A DNA stretch of 64,000 nucleotides, from positions 1,736,001-1,800,000 of the forward strand of contig NW_027475138.1 in assembly GCF_051020985.1 (NCBI RefSeq). The letters are read 5' to 3'. Of this stretch, positions 23,098 to 36,359 are shown piece after piece. Source of the DNA: Nomia melanderi (lineage: Eukaryota; Arthropoda; Insecta; Hymenoptera; Halictidae). The notes under the pieces are model-generated. The model did not search any database. It was not told the DNA's origin and was given only the letters and a program-made list of their open reading frames with translations. The stretch's first letter is position 1. Each line of letters opens with the position of its first letter. The translations under genes were made by a program, and so were the position numbers.

Positions 23098-23602
23098 AGT
23101 GCATTGTCTGCAGGAGGTCCTGGCGCATGAGTCTGTGCAGCGGGAACGACCTCGGACCACCAGGGGCCGAGAAAACTACCGTCTCATGGGGCCGGACTGT
23201 CAGGGTCAGGGAAAAATCCAATATGTATCTGGTGATATCTCGGGAGCTATTACAGATAGCGCAATAAATCAAAGTGCATTGTCTGTAGGGGGCCCTGGCG
23301 CATGAATCTGTGCAGCGGGATCGACCTCGGACCACCAGGGGCCGAGAACATCACAGTCTCATGGGGCCGGACTGTCAGGGTCAGGGAAAAATCCAATATA
23401 TATCTGGTGATATCTCGGGTGCTATTAGGGATAGCGGAATAAATCAAAGTGCATTGTCTGTAGGAGGCACTGGCGAATGAATCTGTGCAGCAGGAACGAC
23501 CTCGGACCACCAGGCGCCGAGGACAATTACAGATATTCGGAATCCGTCACCGAAGGTCATGTAAAAATCCAGCATATATCTGGTGATATCTCGGGTGCTA
23601 TT
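23041..23602. repeat. 701-bp tetramer, copy 2 (partial)
   Basis: Matches 22340-22901 at an offset of 701. Scattered differences (for example GAGCTTTTACAG against GAGCTATTACAG, and TAGGAGG against TAGGGGG) show that it is older than the 3,674-bp and 3,326-bp duplications. Confidence 0.8.
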
Positions 23603-23799
23603 ACAGATAGCGCATTAAACCAAAGTGCATTGTCTGTATGAGGCATTGGCGCATGAATCTGTGCAGCGGCATCGACCTCGGACCACCAGGGGCCGAGAAA
23701 AGCTCCGTCTCATGGGGCCGGACTGTCAGGGTCAGGGATAAATCCAATATATATCTGGTGATATCTCGGGTGCTATTAGAGATAGCGAAATAAATCAAA

Positions 23800-24650
23800 G
23801 TGCATTGTTTGCAGGAGGCCCTGGCGCATAAATCTGTGCCGCGGGAACGACCTCGGACCACCAGGGGCCGAGAAAACCACCGTCTCATGGGGCCGGACAC
23901 TCAGGGTCAGGGGAAAATCCAATATATATCTGGTGACATCTCGGGTGCTATTAGAGATAGCGCAATAAACCAAAGTGCATTGCCTGCAGGAGTCCCTGGC
24001 GCATAAATCTGTGCCGCGGGATCGACCACGGACCACCAGGGGCCGAGAAAACCACCGACACATGGGGCCGGACACTCAGGGTCAGGAGAAAATCCAATAT
24101 ATATCTGGTGATATCTCGAGTGCTATTAGAGATAGCGCAATAAACCAAAGTGAATTATCTATAGGATGCACTGGCGCATGGATCTGTGTAGCGGGATCGA
24201 CCTCGGACCACCAGGGACCGAGAAAAACATCGACACATGGGGCCGGACTGTCAGGGTCAAGGAAAAATCCAATATATATCTTTTGATATCACGGGTGCTA
24301 TTAGAGATAGCGCAATATACCAAAGTGAATTATCTGCAGGAGGGCCTAGCGTATTAATCTGAGCAGCAGGAACGACCTCGGACCACCAGGCGCCGAGAAA
24401 ATTACAGATATTCGGAATCCGTCACCTAATGTCATGTAAAAATCCAGCATATATCTGGTGACATCTCGGGTGCTCTTACAGATAGCGCACTAAACCAAAG
24501 TGAATTATCTGCAGGGGGCCCTGGCGCATGAATATGTGCAGCGGGAACGACCTGGGTCCACCAGGGGCCGAGAAAACCACAGTCTCATGGGGCCGGACAC
24601 TCAGGGTCAGGGGAAAATCCAATATATATCTGGTGATATTTCGGGTGCTA
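23800..24650. repeat. Older relative of the 28.5-36.9 kb block family
   Basis: Shares with 29.57-30.42 kb the unusual run GCGCATAAATCTGTGCCGCG, GATCGACCACGGACC, ATCTTTTGATATCACGGG, GCAATATACCAAAG and GGCCTAGCGTATTAATC, followed by an A-type monomer and GAATATGTGCAGCGG. It lacks one monomer that the later copies have, and it shows more substitutions, so it is the most diverged member seen. Confidence 0.75.
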
Positions 24651-25019
24651 TTAGAGATAGCGCAATAAATCAAAGTGCATTGTCTCTAGGAGGCCCTGGC
24701 GCATGAATCTGTGCAGCGGGAACGACCTCGGAACACCAGGGACCGAGAAAACCACCGTCTCATGGGGCTGGACACTCAGGGTCAGTGAAAAATCCAATAT
24801 ATATGTGGTGATATCTCGGGTGCTATGACAGATAGCGCAATAAATCAAAGTGCATTGTCTGTAGGAGACCCTGGCGCATGAACCTGTGCAGCGGGAACGA
24901 CATCGGACCACCAGGGGCCGAGAAAACCACCGTCTCATGGGGCCGGACACTCAGGGTCAGGGGAAAATCCAATATATATCCGGTGATATCTCGGGTGCTA
25001 TTACAGATAGCGCAATAAA

Positions 25020-26069
25020 TCAAAGTGCATTGTCTGTAGGAGTCCCTGGCGCATGAATCTGTGCAGCGGGAACGACCTCGGACCACCAGGGGCCGAGAAA
25101 ACCACAGTCTCATGGGGCCGGACACTCAGGGTCAGGGGAAAATCCAATATATATCTGGTGATATCTCGGGTGCTATTAGAGATAGCGCAATAAACCAAAG
25201 TGAATTATCTGCAGGAGGCCCTGGCGCATGAATCTGTGCAGCGGGAACGACCTCGGACCACCAGGGTCCGAGAAAACGACCGTCTCATGGGGCCGGATAC
25301 TCAGGGTCAGTGAAAAATCCAATATATATCTGCTGATATCTCGGGTGCTATTACAGATAGCGCAATACATCAAAGTGCATTGTCTGTAGGAGGCCCTGGC
25401 GCATGAATCTGTGCAGCGGGAACGACCTCGGACCACCAGGGGCCGAGAAAACCACAGTCTCATGGGGCCGGACACTCAGGGTCAGGGGAAAATCCAATAT
25501 ATATCTGGTGATATCTCGGGTGCTATTAGAGATAGCGCAATAAACCAAAGTGAATTATCTGCAGGAGGCCCTGGCGCATGAATCTGTGCAGCGGGAACGA
25601 CCTCGGACCACCAGGGGCCGAGAAAACCACAGTCTCATGGGGCCGGACACTCAGGGTCAGGGAAAAATCCAATATATATCTGGTGATATCTCGGGTGCTA
25701 TTACAGATAGCGCAATAAATCAAAGTGCATTGTCTGTAGGAGGCCCTGGCTCATGAATCTGTGCAGCGGGAACGTCCTCGGACCTCCAGGGGCCGAGATA
25801 ACCACCGACACATGGGGCCGGACACTCAGGGTCAGGGAAAAATTCAATATATATCTGGTGATATCTCGGGTGCTATTAGAGATAGCGCAATAAATCAAAG
25901 TGCATTATCTATAGGATGCCCTGGCGCATAAATCTGTGCAATGGGATCGACCTCGGACCACCAGGGGCCGAGAAAACCACCGACACATGGGGCCGGACTG
26001 TCAGGGTCAGGGAAAAATCCAATATATATCTGGTGATATCTCGGGTGCTATTACAGATAGCGCAATAAA
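25020..26069. repeat. 1,050-bp hexamer, copy 1
   Basis: Six monomers matching 26070 onwards at an offset of 1,050. Markers include CGGATACTCAGGGTCAGTG, GCAATACATCAAAG, GACCTCCAGGGGCCGAGATA and CTATAGGATGCCCTGGCG with GCGCATAAATCTGTGCAATG. Confidence 0.8.
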
Positions 26070-27005
26070 TCAAAGTGCATTGTCTGTAGGAGGCCCTGGC
26101 GCATGAATCTGTGCAGCGGGAACGACCTCGGACGACCAGGGGCCGAGAAAACCACAGTCTCATGGGGCCGGACACTCAGGGTCAGGGGAAAATCCAATAT
26201 ATATCTTGTGATATCTCGGGTGCTATTAGAGATAGCGCAATAAACCAAAGTGAATTATCTGCAGGAGGCCCTGGCGCATGAATCTGTGCAGCGGGAACGA
26301 CCTCGGACCACCAGGGTCCGAGAAAACGACCGTCTCATGGGGCCGGATACTCAGGGTCAGTGAAAAATCCAATATATATCTGCTGATATCTCGGGTGCTA
26401 TTACAGATAGCGCAATACATCAAAGTGCATTGTCTGTAGGAGGCCCTGGCGCATGAATCTGTGCAGCGGGAACGACCTCGGACCACCAGGGGCCGAGAAA
26501 ACCACAGTCTCATGGGGCCGGACACTCAGGGTCAGGGGAAAATCCAATATATATCTGGTGATATCTCGGGTGCTATTAGAGATAGCGCAATAAACCAAAG
26601 TGAATTATCTGCAGGAGGCCCTGGCGCATGAATCTGTGCAGCGGGAACGACCTCGGACCACCAGGGGCGAGACAACCACCTTCTCATGGGGCCGGACACT
26701 CAGAGTCAGGGAAAAATCCAATATATATCTGGTGATATCTCGGGTGCTATTACAGATAGCGCAATAAATCAAAGTGCATTGTCTGTAGGAGGCCCTGGCG
26801 CATGAATCTGTGCAGCGGGAACGTCCTCGGACCTCCAGGGGCCGAGATAACCACCGACACATGGGGCCGGACACTCAGGGTCAGGGAAAAATTCAATATA
26901 TATCTGGTGATATCTCGGGTGCTATTAGAGATAGCGCAATAAATCAAAGTGCATTATCTATAGGATGCCCTGGCGCATAAATCTGTGCAATGGGATCGAC
27001 CTCGG
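26070..27005. repeat. 1,050-bp hexamer, copy 2
   Basis: Partner of 25020-26069. The offset falls to 1,049 after the one-base deletion near 26666. Similarity ends near 27005, where CTCGGACGACCAGGGG with ACAGTCTC replaces the CGACACATGG of copy 1; that joins this copy to a monomer like the one at about 26130. Confidence 0.8.
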
Positions 27006-28502
27006 ACGACCAGGGGCCGAGAAAACCACAGTCTCATGGGGCCGGACACTCAGGGTCAGGGAAAAATCCAATATATATGTGGTGATATCTCGGGTGCTAT
27101 TACAGATAGCGCAATAAATCAAAGTGAATTATCTGCAGTAGGCCCTGGCGTATGAATCTGTGCAGCGGGAACGACCTCGGACCACCAGGGCCCGAGAAAA
27201 CTACCGTCTCATGGGGCCGGTCACTCAGGGTCAGTGAAAAATCCAATATATATCTGCTGATATCTCGGGTGCTATTAGAGATAGCGCAATAAACCAAAGA
27301 GAATTATCTGCAGGAGGCCCTGGCGCATGAATCTGTGCAGCGGGAACGACCTCGGACCACCAGCGGCCGAGAAAACGACCGTCTCATGGGGCCGGACACT
27401 CAGGGTCAGTGAAAAATCCAATATATATCTGCTGATATCTCGGGTGCTATTACAGATAGCGCAATAAATCAAAGTGCATTGTCTGTAGGAGGACCTGGCG
27501 CATGAATCTGTGCAGGGGGAACGACCTCGGACCACCAGGGGCCGAAAAAACCGCAGTCTCATGGGGCCGGACACTCAGGGTCAGGGTAAAATCCAATATA
27601 TATCTGGTGATATCTCGGGTGCTATTACAGATAGCGCAATAAATCAAAGTGCACTGTCTGTAGGAGGCCCTGGCGCATGAATCTGTGCAGCGGGAACGAC
27701 CTCGGACCACCAGGGGCCGAGAAAACGACCGTCTCATGGGGCCGGACACTCAGGGTCAGTGAAAAATCCAATATACATCTGCTGATATCTCGGGTGCTAT
27801 TACAGATAGCGCAATACATCAAAGTGCATTGTCTGTAGGAGGCCCTGGCGCATGAATCTGTGCAGCGGGAACGACCTCGGACCACCTGGAGCCGAGGAAA
27901 CGACCGCCTCATGGGGCCGGACACTCAGGGTCAGTTAAAAATCCAATATATATCTGGTGATATCTCGGCTGCTATTACAGATAGCGCAATAAATCAAAGT
28001 GCATTGTCTGTAGGAGGCCCTGGCGCATGAATCTGTGCAGCGGGAACGACCTCGGACCAACAGGGGCCGAGGAAACGACCGCCTCATGGGGCCGGACACT
28101 CAGGGTCAGGGTAAAATCCAATATATATCTGGTGATATCTCGGGTGCTATTACAGATAGCGCAATAAATCAAAGTGCATTGTCTGTAGGAGGCCCTGGCG
28201 CATGAATCTGTGCAGCGGGAACGACCTCGGACCACCAGGGGCGAGACAACCACCTTCTCATGGGGCCGGACACTCAGGGTCAGGGGAAAATCCAATATGT
28301 ATATGGTGATATCTCGGGTGCTATTACAGAGAGCGCAATATATCAAAGTACATCGTCTGTAGGAGGCCCTGGCGCATGAATCTGTGCAGCGGGATCGACC
28401 TCGGACCAGCATGGGCCGAGAAAATCTCCGTCTCATGCGGCCGGACTGTCAGGGTCAGGGAAAAATACAATATATATCAGGTGATATCTCGGGTGCTATT
28501 AG

Positions 28503-30427
28503 AGATAGCGAAATAAATCAAAGTGCATTGTCTGCAGGAGGCCCTGGCGCATGAATCTGTGCAGCGGGATCGACCTCGGACCACTAGGGGCCGAGAAAAT
28601 CACCGTCTCATGGGGCCGGATTGTCAGGGTCAGGGGAAAATCCAATATGTATATGGTGATATCTCGGGTGCTATTACAGAGAGCGCAATAAATCAAAGTG
28701 CATCGTCCGTAGGAGGCCCTGGCGCATGAATCTGTGCAGCGGGATCGAATTCGGACCACCAGGGGCCGAGAAAATCACTTTCTCATGAGGCCGGACTGTC
28801 AGGGTCAGGGAAAAATGCAATATATATCTGGTGATATCTCGGGTGCTATTAGAGATAGCGCAATAAATCAAAGTGCATTATCTATAGGATGCCCTGGCGC
28901 ATAAATCTGTGCAGCGGGATCGACCTCGGACCACGAGGGACCGAGAAAAACATCGACACATGGGGCCGGACTGTCAGGGTCAAGGAAAAATCCAATATAT
29001 ATCTGGTGATATCTCGGGTGCTATTAGAGATAGCGCAATGAATCAAAGTGCATTGTCTTTTGGAGGCCCTGGCGCATGAATCTGTGCAGCGGGATCGACC
29101 TCGGACCAGCATGGGCCGAGAAAATCTCCGTCTCATGCGGCCGGACTGTCAGGGTCAGGGAAAAATACAATATATATCAGGTGATATCTCGGGTGCTATT
29201 AGAGATAGCGAAATAAATCAAAGTGCATTGTCTGCAGGAGGCCCTGGCGCATGAATCTGTGCAGCGGGATCGACCTCGGACCACTAGGGGCCGAGAAAAT
29301 CACCGTCTCATGGGGCCGGATTGTCAGGGTCAGGGAAAAACCCAATATATATCTGGTGACATCTCGGGTGCTATTAGAGATAGCGCAATAAACCAAAGTG
29401 AATTATCTATAGGAGGCCCTGGCGCATGAATCTGTGCAGTGGGAACGACCTCGGACCACCAGGGGCCGAGAAAACCACCGTCTCATGCGGCCGGACTGTC
29501 AGGGTCAGGGAAAAATCCAATATATATCTGGTGATATCTCGGGTGCTATTAGAGATAGCGAAATAAATCAAAGTGTATTGTCTGCAGGAGGCCCTGGCGC
29601 ATAAATCTGTGCCGCGGGATCGACCACGGACCACCAGGGGCCGAGAAAACCACCGACACATGGGGCCGGACACTCAGGGTCTGGAGAAAATCCAATATAT
29701 ATCTGGTGATATCTCGAGTGCTATTAGAGATAGCGCAATAAACCAAAGTGAATTATCTATAGGATGCCCTGGCGCATGGATCTGTGCAGCGGGATCGACC
29801 TCGGACCACCAGGGACCGAGAAAAACATCGACACATGGGGCCGGACTGTCAGGGTCAAGGAATTATCCAATATATATCTTTTGATATCACGGGTGCTATT
29901 AGAGATAGCGCAATATACCAATGTGAATTATCTGCAGGAGGGCCTAGCGTATTAATCTGAGCAGCGGGAACGACCTCGGACCACCAGGGGCCGAGAAAAC
30001 CACCGACACATGGGGCCGGACTGTCAGGGTCTGGGAAAAATCCAATATATATCTGGTGATATCTCGAGTGCTATTAGAGATAGCGCAATAAACCAAAGTG
30101 AATTATCTGCAGGAGGGCCTAGCGTATTAATCTGTGCAGCAGGAACGACCTCGGACCACCAGGCGCCGAGAAAATTACAGATATTCGGAATCCGTCACCT
30201 AATGTCATGTAAAAATCCAGCATATATCTGGTGACATCTCGGGTGCTCTTACAGATAGCGCACTAAACCAAAGTGAATTATCTGCAGGGGGCCCTGGCGC
30301 ATGAATATGTGCAGCGGGAACGACCTCGGAGCACCAGGGGCCGAGAAAACCACCGTCTCATGGGGCCGGACACTCAGGGTCAGGGGAAAATCCAATATAT
30401 ATCTGGTGATATCTCGGGTGCTATTAA
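28503..30427. repeat. 1,925-bp higher-order unit, copy 1 (11 monomers)
   Basis: Matches 30428 onwards at exactly 11 x 175 bp. Markers in order are GACCACTAGGGGCCG, GGATTGTCAGGG, CAGAGAGCGCAATAAATC, GGATCGAATTCGG, CTTTCTCATGAGGCC, TCTTTTGGAGGCCC, GGACCAGCATGGGCCG, GACCACGGACCACC, ATCTTTTGATATCACGGG, GGCCTAGCGTATTAATC, an A-type monomer and GAATATGTGCAGCGG. Confidence 0.88.
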
Positions 30428-32175
30428 AGATAGCGAAATAAATCAAAGTGCATTGTCTGCAGGAGGCCCTGGCGCATGAATCTGTGCAGCGGGATCGACC
30501 TCGGACCACTAGGGGCCGAGAAAATCACCGTCTCATGGGGCCGGATTGTCAGGGTCAGGGGAAAATCCAATATGTATATGGTGATATCTCGGGTGCTATT
30601 ACAGAGAGCGCAATAAATCAAAGTGCATCGTCCGTAGGAGGCCCTGGCGCATGAATCTGTGCAGCGGGATCGAATTCGGACCACCAGGGGCCGAGAAAAT
30701 CACTTTCTCATGAGGCCGGACTGTCAGGGTCAGGGAAAAATGCAATATATATCTGGTGATATCTCGGGTGCTATTAGAGATAGCGCAATAAATCAAAGTG
30801 CATTATCTATAGGATGCCCTGGCGCATAAATCTGTGCAGCGGGATCGACCTCGGACCACGAGGGACCGAGAAAAACATCGACACATGGGGCCGGACTGTC
30901 AGGGTCAAGGAAAAATCCAATATATATCTGGTGATATCTCGGGTGCTATTAGAGATAGCGCAATGAATCAAAGTGCATTGTCTTTTGGAGGCCCTGGCGC
31001 ATGAATCTGTGCAGCGGGATCGACCTCGGACCAGCATGGGCCGAGAAAATCTCCGTCTCATGCGGCCGGACTGTCAGGGTCAGGGAAAAATACAATATAT
31101 ATCAGGTGATATCTCGGGTGCTATTAGAGATAGCGAAATAAATCAAAGTGCATTGTCTGCAGGAGGCCCTGGCGCATGAATCTGTGCAGCGGGATCGACC
31201 TCGGACCACTAGGGGCCGAGAAAATCACCGTCTCATGGGGCCGGATTGTCAGGGTCAGGGAAAAACCCAATATATATCTGGTGACATCTCGGGTGCTATT
31301 AGAGATAGCGCAATAAACCAAAGTGAATTATCTATAGGAGGCCCTGGCGCATGAATCTGTGCAGTGGGAACGACCACGGACCACCAGGGGCCGAGAAAAC
31401 CACCGACACATGGGGCCGGACACTCAGGGTCTGGAGAAAATCCAATATATATCTGGTGATATCTCGAGTGCTATTAGAGATAGCGCAATAAACCAAAGTG
31501 AATTATCTATAGGATGCCCTGGCGCATGGATCTGTGCAGCGGGATCGACCTCGGACCACCAGGGACCGAGAAAAACATCGACACATGGGGCCGGACTGTC
31601 AGGGTCAAGGAATTATCCAATATATATCTTTTGATATCACGGGTGCTATTAGAGATAGCGCAATATACCAATGTGAATTATCTGCAGGAGGGCCTAGCGT
31701 ATTAATCTGAGCAGCGGGAACGACCTCGGACCACCAGGGGCCGAGAAAACCACCGACACATGGGGCCGGACTGTCAGGGTCTGGGAAAAATCCAATATAT
31801 ATCTGGTGATATCTCGAGTGCTATTAGAGATAGCGCAATAAACCAAAGTGAATTATCTGCAGGAGGGCCTAGCGTATTAATCTGTGCAGCAGGAACGACC
31901 TCGGACCACCAGGCGCCGAGAAAATTACAGATATTCGGAATCCGTCACCTAATGTCATGTAAAAATCCAGCATATATCTGGTGACATCTCGGGTGCTCTT
32001 ACAGATAGCGCACTAAACCAAAGTGAATTATCTGCAGGGGGCCCTGGCGCATGAATATGTGCAGCGGGAACGACCTCGGAGCACCAGGGGCCGAGAAAAC
32101 CACCGTCTCATGGGGCCGGACACTCAGGGTCAGGGGAAAATCCAATATATATCTGGTGATATCTCGGGTGCTATT
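30428..32175. repeat. 1,925-bp higher-order unit, copy 2, one monomer lost
   Basis: Follows copy 1 at an offset of 1,925 to about 31370, then at 1,750 to its end. At 31366-31376 the GCAGTGGGAACGACC of one monomer is joined to the ACGGACCACC of the next, so exactly one monomer is missing and register is kept. Similarity to copy 1 ends at 32176. Confidence 0.88.
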
Positions 32176-34032
32176 ACAGATAGCGCAATAAACCAAAGTG
32201 CATTGTCTGTAGGAGGCCGTTGCGAATGAATCTGTGCCGCAGGAACGACCTCGGACCACCAGGGGCCCAGAAAACCACCGTCTCATGGGTCCGGACACTC
32301 AGGGTCAGGGGAAAATCCAATATATATCTGGTGATATCTCGGCTGCTATTACAGATAGCGCAATAAATCAAAGTGCATTGTCTGTAGGAGGCCCTGGCGC
32401 ATGAATCTGTGCAGCGGAAACGACCTCGGACCACCAGGGGTGAGACAACCACCTTCTCATGGGGCCGGACACTCAGGGTCAGGGAAAAATCCAATATATA
32501 TCTGGTGATATCTCGGGTGCTATTACAGATAGCGCAATAAATCAATGTGCATTACCTGTAGGAGGCCCTGGCGCATGAATCTGTGCAGCGGGAACGACCT
32601 CGGACCACCAGGGGCCGAGAAAACGACCGTCTCATGGGGCCGGACACTCAGGGTCAGTGAAAAATCCAATATATATCTGCTGATATCTCGGGTGCTATTA
32701 CAGATAGCGCAATAAATCAAAGTGCATTGTCTGTAGGAGGCCCTGGCGCATGAATCTGTGCATCGGGAACGACCTCGGACCATCAGGGGCCGAAAAAACC
32801 ACAGTCTCATGGGGCCGGACACCCAGGGTCAGGGTAAAATGCAATATATATCTGGTGATATCTCGGGTGCTATTACAGATAGCGCAATAAATCAAAGTGC
32901 ATTGTCTGTAGGAGGCCCTGGCGCATGAATCTGTGCAGCGGGAACGACCTCGGACCACCAGGGGCCGAGAAAACTACCGCCTCATGGGGCCGGACACTAA
33001 GGGTCAGTGAAAAATCCAATATATATCTGGTGATATCTCGGCTGCTATTACAGATAGCGCAATAAATCAAAGTGCATTGTCTGTAGGAGGCCCTGGCGCA
33101 TGAATCTGTGCAGCGGGTACGTCCTCGGACCTCCAGGGGCCGAGACAACGACCGTCTCATGGGGCCGGACACTCAGGGTCAGGGTAAAATCCAATACATA
33201 TCTGGTGATATCTCGGGTGCTATTACAGATAGCGCAATAAATCAAAGTGAATTGTCTGTAGGAGGCCCTGGCGCATGAATCTGTGCAGCGGGAATGACCT
33301 CGGACTACCAGGGGCCGAGAAAACGACCGTCTCATGGGGCCGGACACTCAGGGTCAGTGAAAAATCCAATATATATCTGGTGATATCTCGGCTGCTATTA
33401 CCGATAGCGCAATAAATCAAAGTGCATTGTCTGTAGGAGGCTCTGGCGCATGAATCTGTGCAGCGGGAACGACCTCGGACGACCAGGGGCCGAGAAAACC
33501 ACAGTCTCATGGGGCCGGACACTCAGGGTCAGGGGAAAATCCAATATAGATCTGGTGATATCTCGGGTGCTATTACAGATAGCGCAATAAATCAAAGTGC
33601 ATTACTTGTAGGAGGCCCTGGCGCATGAATCTGTGCAACGGGAACGACCTCGGACCACCAGGGGCCGAGAAAACCACAGTCTCATGGGGCCGGACACTCA
33701 TTGTCAGTGAAAAATCCAATATATATCTGGTGATATCTCGGGTGCTATTAAAGATAGCGCAATAAATCATAGTGCATTGTCTGTAGGAGGCCCTAGCGCA
33801 TGAATCTGTGCAGCGGGAACGACCTCGGACCACCAGGGGCCGAGAAAACCACCGTCTCATGGGGCCGGACACTCAGGGTCAGGGGAAAGTCCAATATGTA
33901 TATGGTGATATCTCGGGTGCTATTACAGAGAGCGCAATAAATCAAAGTGCATCGTCTGTAGGAGGCTCTGGCGCATGAATCTGTGCAGCGGGAACGACCT
34001 CGGACGACCAGGGGCCGAGAAAACCACAGTCT
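32176..34032. repeat. Consensus-like spacer monomers between block copies
   Basis: About ten and a half near-consensus monomers, resembling 26.6-28.4 kb and 37.0-37.4 kb (offset 4,025 for the GGGAATGACCTCGG monomer near 33290/37315). A one-base deletion near 32440 (GGGGTGAGACAACC) resembles those near 26666 and 28239. No gene. Confidence 0.75.
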
Positions 34033-36033
34033 CATGAGGCCGGACTGTCAGGGTCAGGCAAAAATGCAATATACATCTGGTGATATCTCGGGTGCTATTA
34101 GAGATAGCGCAATAAATCAAAGTGCATTATCTATAGGATGCCCTGGCGCATAAATCTGTGCAGCGGGATCCACCTAGGACCACGAGGGATCGAGGAAAAC
34201 ATCGACACATGGGGCCGGACTGTCAGGGTCAAGGAAAAATCCAATATTTATATGGTGATATCTCGGATGCTATTAGAGATAGCGCAATGAATCAAAGTGC
34301 ATTGTCTTTTGGAGGCCCTGGCGCATGAATCTGTGCAGCGGGATCGACCTCGGACCAGCATGGGCCGAGAAAATCTCCGTCTCATGCGGCCGGACTGTCA
34401 GGGTCAGGGAAAAATACAATATATATCAGGTGATATCTCGGGTGCTATTAGAGATAGCGAAATAAATCAAAGTGCATTGTCTGCAGGAGGCCCTGGTGCA
34501 TGAATCTGTGCAGCGGGATCGACCTCGGACCACGAGGGACCGAGAAAAACATCGACACATGGGGCCGGACTGTCAGGGTCAAGGAAAAATCCAATATATA
34601 TCTGGTGATATCTCGGGTGCTATTAGAGATAGCGCAATGAATCAAAGTGCATTGTCTTTTGGAGGCCCTGGCGCATGAATCTGTGCAGCGGGATCGACCT
34701 CGGACCAGCATGGGCCGAGAAAATCTCCGTCTCATGCGGCCGGACTGTCAGGGTCAGGGAAAAATACAATATATATCAGGTGATATCTCGGGTGCTATTA
34801 GAGATAGCGAAATAAATCAAAGTGCATTGTCTGCAGGAGGCCCTGGCGCATGAATCTGTGCAGCGGGATCGACCTCGGACCACTAGGGGCCGAGAAAATC
34901 ACCGTCTCATGGGGCCGGATTGTCAGGGTCAGGGAAAAACCCAATATATATCTGGTGACATCTCGGGTGCTATTAGAGATAGCGCAATAAACCAAAGTGA
35001 ATTATCTATAGGAGGCCCTGGCGCATGAATCTGTGCAGTGGGAACGACCTCGGACCACCAGGGGCCGAGAAAACCACCGTCTCATGCGGCCGGACTGTCA
35101 GGGTCAGGGAAAAATCCAATATATATCTGGTGATATCTCGGGTGCTATTAGAGATAGCGAAATAAATCAAAGTGTATTGTCTGCAGGAGGCCCTGGCGCA
35201 TAAATCTGTGCCGCGGGATCGACCACGGACCACCAGGGGCCGAGAAAACCACCGACACATGGGGCCGGACACTCAGGGTCTGGAGAAAATCCAATATATA
35301 TCTGGTGATATCTCGAGTGCTATTAGAGATAGCGCAATAAACCAAAGTGAATTATCTATAGGATGCCCTGGCGCATGGATCTGTGCAGCGGGATCGACCT
35401 CGGACCACCAGGGACCGAGAAAAACATCGACACATGGGGCCGGACTGTCAGGGTCAAGGAATTATCCAATATATATCTTTTGATATCACGGGTGCTATTA
35501 GAGATAGCGCAATATACCAATGTGAATTATCTGCAGGAGGGCCTAGCGTATTAATCTGAGCAGCGGGAACGACCTCGGACCACCAGGGGCCGAGAAAACC
35601 ACCGACACATGGGGCCGGACTGTCAGGGTCTGGGAAAAATCCAATATATATCTGGTGATATCTCGAGTGCTATTAGAGATAGCGCAATAAACCGAAGTGA
35701 ATTATCTGCAGGAGGGCCTAGCGTATTAATCTGTGCAGCAGGAACGACCTCGGACCACCAGGCGCCGAGAAAATTACAGATATTCGGAATCCGTCACCTA
35801 ATGTCATTTAAAAATCCAGCATATATCTGGTGACATCTCGGGTGCTCTTACAGATAGCGCACTAAACCAAAGTGAATTATCTGCAGGGGGCCCTGGCGCA
35901 TGAATATGTGCAGCGGGAACGACCTCGGAGCACCAGGGGCCGAGAAAACCACCGTCTCATGGGGCCGGACACTCAGGGTCAGGGGAAAATCCAATATATA
36001 TCTGGTGATATCTCGGGTGCTATTAAAGATAGC
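34033..36033. repeat. 1,925-bp unit, copy 3, with an internal 350-bp duplication
   Basis: Matches copy 1 at an offset of 5,249 for its first part and 5,599 after about 34497. The jump of 350 bp is a tandem dimer: the TCTTTTGGAGGCCC plus GGACCAGCATGGGCCG pair occurs at about 34297 and again at about 34647. The monomer missing from copy 2 is present here, so copy 3 did not come from copy 2. Confidence 0.85.
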
Positions 36034-36359
36034 GCAATAAATCATAGTGCATTGTCTGTAGGAGGCCCTGGCGCACGAATCTGTGCAGCGGGAACGACCT
36101 CGGACCACCAGGGGCCGAGAAAACCACCGTCTCATGGGGCCGGACACTCAGGGTCAGGGGAAAGTCCAATATATATCTGGTGATATCTCGGGTGCTATTA
36201 AAGATAGCGCAATAAATCATAGTGCATTGTCTGTAGGAGGCCCTAGCGCACGAATCTGTGCAGCGGGATCGACCTCGGACCACCAGGGGCCGAGAAAACC
36301 ACCGTCTCATGGGGCCGGACACTCAGGGTCAGGGGAAAATCCAATATGTATATGGTGAT

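Larger units (their letters stand above)
24650..28380. repeat. Near-consensus zone
   Basis: Monomers are close to the array consensus and carry GGGAACGACCTCGG, CGGACACTCAGGG and, often, GTCAGTGAAAAATCC with AAACGACCGTCTC. Two landmark classes, GATAGCGCAATAAATC with AGTGCATTGTCTGTA and GATAGCGCAATAAACC with AGTGAATTATCTGCA, alternate for part of the zone. One-base deletions give GGGGCGAGACAACC near 26666 and 28239, the same event carried to two places. Confidence 0.8.

Noticed and set aside
28745..28760. GAATTC in GGATCGAATTCGG as a special site
   Set aside because: It is a private substitution pair in one monomer, copied once to about 30670 with the 1,925-bp block. Nothing else suggests function.
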